NCBI GenBank assembly: GCA_028873865.1
Contig: JAPPNI010000015.1
Span: 147,294 to 211,293 of the forward strand
Source: Chloroflexota bacterium
GTDB taxonomy: Bacteria > Chloroflexota > Dehalococcoidia > Bin125
Direction of reading: 5' to 3'
Length of the DNA stretch: 64,000 nt
Part shown: piece after piece, positions 60,226 through 64,000 of the stretch
How the letters are laid out: each line of letters starts with the position of its first letter
Position numbering within the stretch: the stretch's first letter is position 1
Program-made: the position numbers and the translations under genes
Notes under the pieces: generated by a model
What the model was told of the DNA's origin: nothing
Databases searched by the model: none
The model's input: the letters and a program-made list of their open reading frames with translations, nothing else

Positions 60226-61559
60226 CAGAGAACCTCCTCGGCTGGTTCGCCATGCGCGAGTCTACGGGCGATCCCGATGACGCGACTGGCGGCGACGTCG
60301 AAGGGCCGCTCCTGGCCCCACTGTGCGGCTGCTTCCCGCCGACGCAGGATTTCACGATTCTCGTCGGCGTGCAGCGCCCGCCTGATGGCAGCGGCGAAGG
60401 CACGAGGAGTGGGCTCGGCGATCCAGCCGTGGCGTTCGTCGACGGTGGCTCGGGCGCCCGCGTGGGGCGCGGCGATGACTGGTGCACCGCTGGCCAGCGC
60501 CTGTGCGATCGTGAGGCCGTAGGCCTCGTAGTAGCTCGGCGAGAGGAAGGTGTCGGCGGCGGCGAAGAGACGCCACTTTTGTTCACTGGTGACGTAGCCA
60601 GGGAAGACGACCTCAGCTCGCCGTAGTCTCGACGCCGCCTGGAGGAGCTTTCGTTCGTACGATGCTCCACCCATGTAGGCCGCGCCACCGGCGACGATCA
60701 GCTGAATCCGCTCTGCGGTCGCGGGCGACTGCCGCTCGATCAGCCTGAGCGCGTCGATGACGAGTTCAACGCGTTTCTCGGGCGAGAGTCGACTGAGTGT
60801 GAGCAGGGTGAAGCGGTTCGGGTCGGCTTCAACCTCGCGCAGGGTTTCGCGTCGATGCTCGCGCAGGCCGGGATTGGGTTCGCCGGTCACACCCCAGGGC
60901 ACGATCTGGGTGCGCCGAGCGACGCCGGTTCCCGGGTAGCAGTCGGCCAATGATCTGGCGACCGGAGCTGATGGTGCGACCGGCGCGTCGACGTGCCGGG
61001 CGAGGTCGCGTTCTTTAGCCCAGACCAGCCGGGCAATGTCCGGCGCGTGACGGGTCAGCCCGCGGCGCTCGGCGAGTCGCCAGAGCGCGGACAGGTGCGG
61101 ACCGCTGATCGGCAAGCCGGTCGGCTGGGAGACGTATCGGCGGCTGAAGAACTCGCTGACGATCACGTGGAGGAGCGCAATCTGGGCGAATCCGTTTGCC
61201 TGCAGCTGGGCGAAGGGCGGGCCTTCGGCCGTGTCGTTGGCGAGGACGACGGCCTCTGCCGGATCGGTGTCGGAGAAGTAGTCGGCGAGCGCGGATTCCC
61301 ATTCAAGGGCGAAGTCCGCGTAGCGCCGGGCATTGAGCTGGAGGATTCGGTCGGGCTCGACTCGGGCCAGGGTCGGAACGGGAAGCTGTTGGCGAATGCC
61401 GTCTCGGCGCTCCTCTGCGCCAGGAGTGAGCAGTGTGACCTCGAACTCGGAGTCCTGCAAATGGGGGACCAGTTCCTCCAGCACGGCGACACCACCGCCC
61501 ACCGGGGCGGCATCGGTTGTCAGGGCGCCGGTCGCGCTGCAGACGTAGAGGCGGGGCAT
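60225..61559 (-). CDS. Glycosyltransferase family 4 protein
   Basis: A 444-aa GT-B-fold glycosyltransferase: G-G-G-V-A-V-L-E-E-L-V-P-H-L in the N-lobe, T-L-S-R-L-S-P-E-K-R-V-E-L-V-I-D-A in the C-lobe, and Y-Y-E-A-Y-G-L-T-I-A-Q-A-L-A-S-G-A-P-V-I-A. The donor-binding E-x7-E motif reads E-x7-Q here, so the second Glu is replaced. Sugar donor and acceptor are unknown. It is co-transcribed with the HAD gene (one-base overlap). The two phosphomannomutases elsewhere could supply nucleotide-sugar precursors, but no direct link is visible. Confidence 0.9.
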   Translation of the reverse strand: MPRLYVCSATGALTTDAAPVGGGVAVLEELVPHLQDSEFEVTLLTPGAEERRDGIRQQLPVPTLARVEPDRILQLNARRYADFALEWESALADYFSDTDPAEAVVLANDTAEGPPFAQLQANGFAQIALLHVIVSEFFSRRYVSQPTGLPISGPHLSALWRLAERRGLTRHAPDIARLVWAKERDLARHVDAPVAPSAPVARSLADCYPGTGVARRTQIVPWGVTGEPNPGLREHRRETLREVEADPNRFTLLTLSRLSPEKRVELVIDALRLIERQSPATAERIQLIVAGGAAYMGGASYERKLLQAASRLRRAEVVFPGYVTSEQKWRLFAAADTFLSPSYYEAYGLTIAQALASGAPVIAAPHAGARATVDERHGWIAEPTPRAFAAAIRRALHADENREILRRREAAAQWGQERPFDVAASRVIGIARRLAHGEPAEEVL

Positions 61560-61634
61560 GCGTTGAGATTAATCGCTGAAGCGTGGCAAGGTTCAGAGCT
61601 AGCCTGCCACAGGCAAGTAGTTGGAGGCAGATCG

Positions 61635-62576
61635 ATGACGCTGGCATACGAACGGCTGGACGGGCTGATGGCGGCGCAGGTGACTCCGTTCACCGAGAGT
61701 GGGCGCGATGTTGATGTGGACTGGATTGGGCCGCACGTCGAGTTTCTGCGCAGTATGGGCATTACGGGCATTCTCACGCTGGGTACCAACGGCGAGGGTC
61801 CATCGGTGGGGATGGACGAGCGGCGGCGAGTGATTGAGGCGGTCAAGCAGGCGTCACGCGGGATCGGCGGCGGACTCGTGGTGGTCGCCGGCGCGACCTG
61901 TCCGTCACTGCCGGACACGATTCGCGCCGCCAACGACGCGCTCGACGCAGGCGCCGATGCGGTCGCGCTGCTGCCGCCCTTCTTCTTCAAGAACGTCGAT
62001 TCGCGCGGGATGATCGAGTGGTTTTCCGCCGTGATCGAGTCGCTGCCTTCCCAGGGCCGAGCGCTGCTCTACAACATGCCGGCGCAGGCGGGCATCGACA
62101 TTCCCGACGACGTGCTGGCCGGGGCGCTCAGGCGGCACCCTGATCAGTTGATGGGGATCAAGGATTCGGGCGGCGACGCGGAGCGTACCGGGCGTTACAT
62201 GGCGCAGGTGCCGACGGAAGGTCCGGGATCCGAGTTTCGGGTGATGGCCGGCTCGGACTCTGCGCACGCAGCGCTGTACCAGGCGGGCTGCGTGGGCGGC
62301 GTGTCGGGGATGGCGAACGCGGTGCCGGCCCTGGTCAAGACGATCCAGTTCGCTCATCGCGAAGGCGGCCAGCCTCATCGCCCTCAGGATCAGCTCAATG
62401 AGCTGCACGCCATTCTCAACCTCTTCCCCCGAGTCGGGGCGTTGAAGCAGTTGGTCAGCATCACGAGCGGCCTTCCGTTGACGCACACGCGGCCGCCCTA
62501 TCGCGACCTTGACCCGCACGAGGTGACGGCGCTGGAAGAGGCGGTGGGCCAGTACCTGATCGGCGAGGCCGTCTGA
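61635..62576 (+). CDS. Dihydrodipicolinate synthase family aldolase
   Basis: A 313-aa TIM-barrel class I aldolase/lyase. The pyruvate-type Schiff base Lys is K176 (M-G-I-K-D-S-G-G) and the catalytic Tyr is Y146 (L-L-Y-N-M-P). The G-T-N-G-E-G loop (50-55) is conserved. The family covers DapA, N-acetylneuraminate lyase and sugar-acid aldolases. Lack of dap neighbours argues against lysine synthesis, so it is likely a catabolic aldolase. The ATG at 61635 has GGAGG 7 bases upstream. The GT4 gene is divergent, 75 bases away. Confidence 0.9.
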   Translation: MTLAYERLDGLMAAQVTPFTESGRDVDVDWIGPHVEFLRSMGITGILTLGTNGEGPSVGMDERRRVIEAVKQASRGIGGGLVVVAGATCPSLPDTIRAANDALDAGADAVALLPPFFFKNVDSRGMIEWFSAVIESLPSQGRALLYNMPAQAGIDIPDDVLAGALRRHPDQLMGIKDSGGDAERTGRYMAQVPTEGPGSEFRVMAGSDSAHAALYQAGCVGGVSGMANAVPALVKTIQFAHREGGQPHRPQDQLNELHAILNLFPRVGALKQLVSITSGLPLTHTRPPYRDLDPHEVTALEEAVGQYLIGEAV

Positions 62577-62599
62577 GCCGTCTGAGCCGCTTCGGAGTG

Positions 62600-63856
62600 C
62601 TAGAAGTGGTTCATGCAGTGCATGGCGTACTCGGTGGCGAAGATGTGATCGGCGCGGATCAGGGAGGCTGAGTCGGCGGCTTCGATCCGACCCAGGCGAT
62701 GCGCATAGCTGGCCGAGAGGGCTCCGGTGGCCAGGTGGGCCATGGTGAAGACGTCCATCGTCAACTCGGGGGACTGATCGACCTGGCGGATGTCGGCGCC
62801 CTCGGGACCGACGGACAGCTTCCAGGTGCCCTGATTCCAGTCGCAGAGATCGTCCAGGACCCGGAAAGTGAGCTCGGACTCGACCGGGTACGTGCGGGTC
62901 ATGAGCGCGCGGGGCAGATCGACGATTCGCACGAGGATGCCGTCCATGACCTCGACCCGCAAGGTGCGCGGGTCGCGGGCGAAGTGCTGGAGCGGGTCGT
63001 CGGACGGGACGTCCCTGACGTAGATGCGCCAGGTCAGGTCCTGGCTGGCGGCGTACTGCCACATCGCGACGTAGGCGGCCGGCGTGAGCCAGCCGTATTC
63101 GCGGATCGTCATGCGGTGATCGCGCTGATGGGCGCTGAAGTGGCTGATCGACTGATCCTCGCGGCTGGTGTAGACCATGTAGCCCAGCGCTTCGCCGTCC
63201 TCCTCGTAGAGCAGGACGCGCACCGGGCCTTCCTCGATGTCGGATGGTTCGTCGAGGACTTCGGCGTTCCAGAGGTTGACGCCGCGATGCAGGAGTCCGT
63301 TCCGGGGTTGCATGTACTGGCGATAGAGGTCGCGGATGACGACGGCGTTGTCGGGCATGTCCTTGGCGTTTGAGACGCTGAGCGTGCCGGTTGGCGTCGG
63401 CGCGTGGACGAAGCTGAGGTCGGCCGGATCGAGCTCGTAGCGGTGGCGGCGGGAGCAGACGGCGTAGCCGAAGCGCTGGTAGATGCCGGCCTGCGAGGCG
63501 TAGAGGGCGGCGAGCGACTGGCCGCGCTCGTACTGCTCGTCCAGCGAGTGCTCCATCGCCAGTCTCAGGTAGCCGCGGCGGCGTTTGGTCGGGTTGGTGC
63601 CGACGGCGGTGACACCGGCGACGTGAGCGCGCTCGCCGTTGAAGCGCATTGAGAAGGGCCAGGCGCCGAAGGTGGTTGAGAGGGCGCCGTGTTCGAAGAC
63701 GCAGGTCGACCACTCGGGTTGGAGGAAGGTGACCGGGTCCCGTTTGGGATTGCCGTGTTCTCCGAGTGCGAGGTTGGCGACGAAGCGGAAGTCCTCCATT
63801 TCTTCGGCGTTGGCGGCTCGGACTTCGACTCCGGCGGGCACTTCGCGTCGCGGCAT
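62600..63856 (-). CDS. Eis-like GNAT acetyltransferase with SCP2-type C-terminus
   Basis: A 418-aa protein built like mycobacterial Eis: two GNAT folds and a C-terminal sterol-carrier-like domain. The first GNAT shows G-V-T-A-V-G-T-N-P-T-K-R-R-R-G-Y-L-R-L (acetyl-CoA loop) and S-Q-A-G-I-Y-Q-R-F-G-Y. The last residues A-M-H-C-M-N-H-F resemble the Eis C-terminus, whose terminal carboxylate acts in catalysis. Eis acetylates aminoglycosides and protein Lys. The role here is unknown, and drug or amine acetylation is a guess. Convergent with the aldolase gene, 23 bases apart. Confidence 0.9.
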   Translation of the reverse strand: MPRREVPAGVEVRAANAEEMEDFRFVANLALGEHGNPKRDPVTFLQPEWSTCVFEHGALSTTFGAWPFSMRFNGERAHVAGVTAVGTNPTKRRRGYLRLAMEHSLDEQYERGQSLAALYASQAGIYQRFGYAVCSRRHRYELDPADLSFVHAPTPTGTLSVSNAKDMPDNAVVIRDLYRQYMQPRNGLLHRGVNLWNAEVLDEPSDIEEGPVRVLLYEEDGEALGYMVYTSREDQSISHFSAHQRDHRMTIREYGWLTPAAYVAMWQYAASQDLTWRIYVRDVPSDDPLQHFARDPRTLRVEVMDGILVRIVDLPRALMTRTYPVESELTFRVLDDLCDWNQGTWKLSVGPEGADIRQVDQSPELTMDVFTMAHLATGALSASYAHRLGRIEAADSASLIRADHIFATEYAMHCMNHF

Positions 63857-64000
63857 GTTCTGGCTCCCTGGGTTGCGGTTGGTATGAGGCTATCAACGGT
63901 TCGGGGATTGGGCGCGGGGCGGTTTCCCCGATCAGGTGCGGGGTCTGGAAGTTGGGTGTGCGGGGCTGATCCCCCGCGTCCGGAGCGGGAGTTGGCCGTA
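63857..64000. other. Terminal intergenic stretch
   Basis: The last 144 bases hold the upstream region of the Eis-like gene and G/C-rich sequence. I see no gene start, RNA or repeat in it, and no gene runs off the edge. Confidence 0.5.

Noticed and set aside
61905..63896. 663-aa minus-strand open frame covering the aldolase and Eis-like genes
   Set aside because: Arg/Pro-rich shadow; both real genes have intact catalytic motifs.

Overview
This 64 kb window is high-GC chromosomal DNA with densely packed, often overlapping genes, and no gene runs off either edge. I count 60 protein-coding genes and saw no rRNA, tRNA, insertion sequence or CRISPR array. The gene content is four luciferase-like (LLM) flavin/F420 oxidoreductases, three PNPOx/F420-type split-barrel genes, seven VOC proteins, four SDRs, three alpha/beta hydrolases, two phosphomannomutases, and TTC38-like, DUF2332 and DUF2157-like proteins. 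This looks most like a Chloroflexota bacterium (SAR202 or Dehalococcoidia-like), with an actinobacterium as the alternative. The lineage is inferred from gene families only.

Layout. 0-13 kb: a degraded LigT-fold protein, a cytidylate kinase-like protein, a GNAT enzyme, a two-gene heterodimeric ABC exporter, a membrane protein-YqeK-RuvB operon, an acyl-CoA dehydrogenase and a cell-wall amidase. 12.4-15 kb: five tandem VOC genes. 15-18.7 kb: two genes that each fuse two PNPOx domains, a ThDP enzyme and an ABM-type monooxygenase. 18.8-23 kb: two SDR gene pairs around a crotonase-family gene; three of the four SDRs lack a catalytic residue. 23-27.3 kb: an ADP-ribosylglycohydrolase, then an operon of a TTC38-like protein, ClpS and a GrdB/PrdB-family protein whose gene has an in-frame UGA that is best read as selenocysteine. 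27.3-35 kb: a lone HsdR_N-type gene in more A/T-rich DNA, then RecQ and Lhr helicases tail to tail.

35-46 kb: an M20 peptidase, NIPSNAP protein, LLM enzymes, two tandem HSL-type hydrolases, DUF488, a CoA-transferase, an aminotransferase, and a 0.7 kb gene-free stretch full of short repeats. 46-50 kb: two phosphomannomutases on either side of an unknown gene. 50-64 kb: membrane and DUF2332 proteins, a hydrolase, another LLM enzyme, a crotonase, a PNPOx-VOC-VOC operon, a DUF255 thioredoxin-like protein, aquaporin, HAD, GT4, a DHDPS-family aldolase and an Eis-like acetyltransferase.

Two signals deserve attention first. One is the probable selenoprotein at 25937-27268, with UGA at codon 160 in a U-x-x-C motif and a hairpin 7 nt downstream of the UGA. 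The other is a family of short intergenic elements: a 10-bp-period array, a 12-13 nt spacer, and a conserved core containing CCCGTAAAACACTGG. These lie in the same orientation just upstream of VOC and LLM genes at about 13.4, 45.1 and 56.5 kb, with an extra core at 44.85 kb. The paired active/defective SDRs are the third point of interest. Much of the window looks like catabolic gene expansion: redox of small organic acids or xenobiotics through F420/flavin, VOC, SDR, crotonase, acyl-CoA dehydrogenase and CoA-transferase enzymes.
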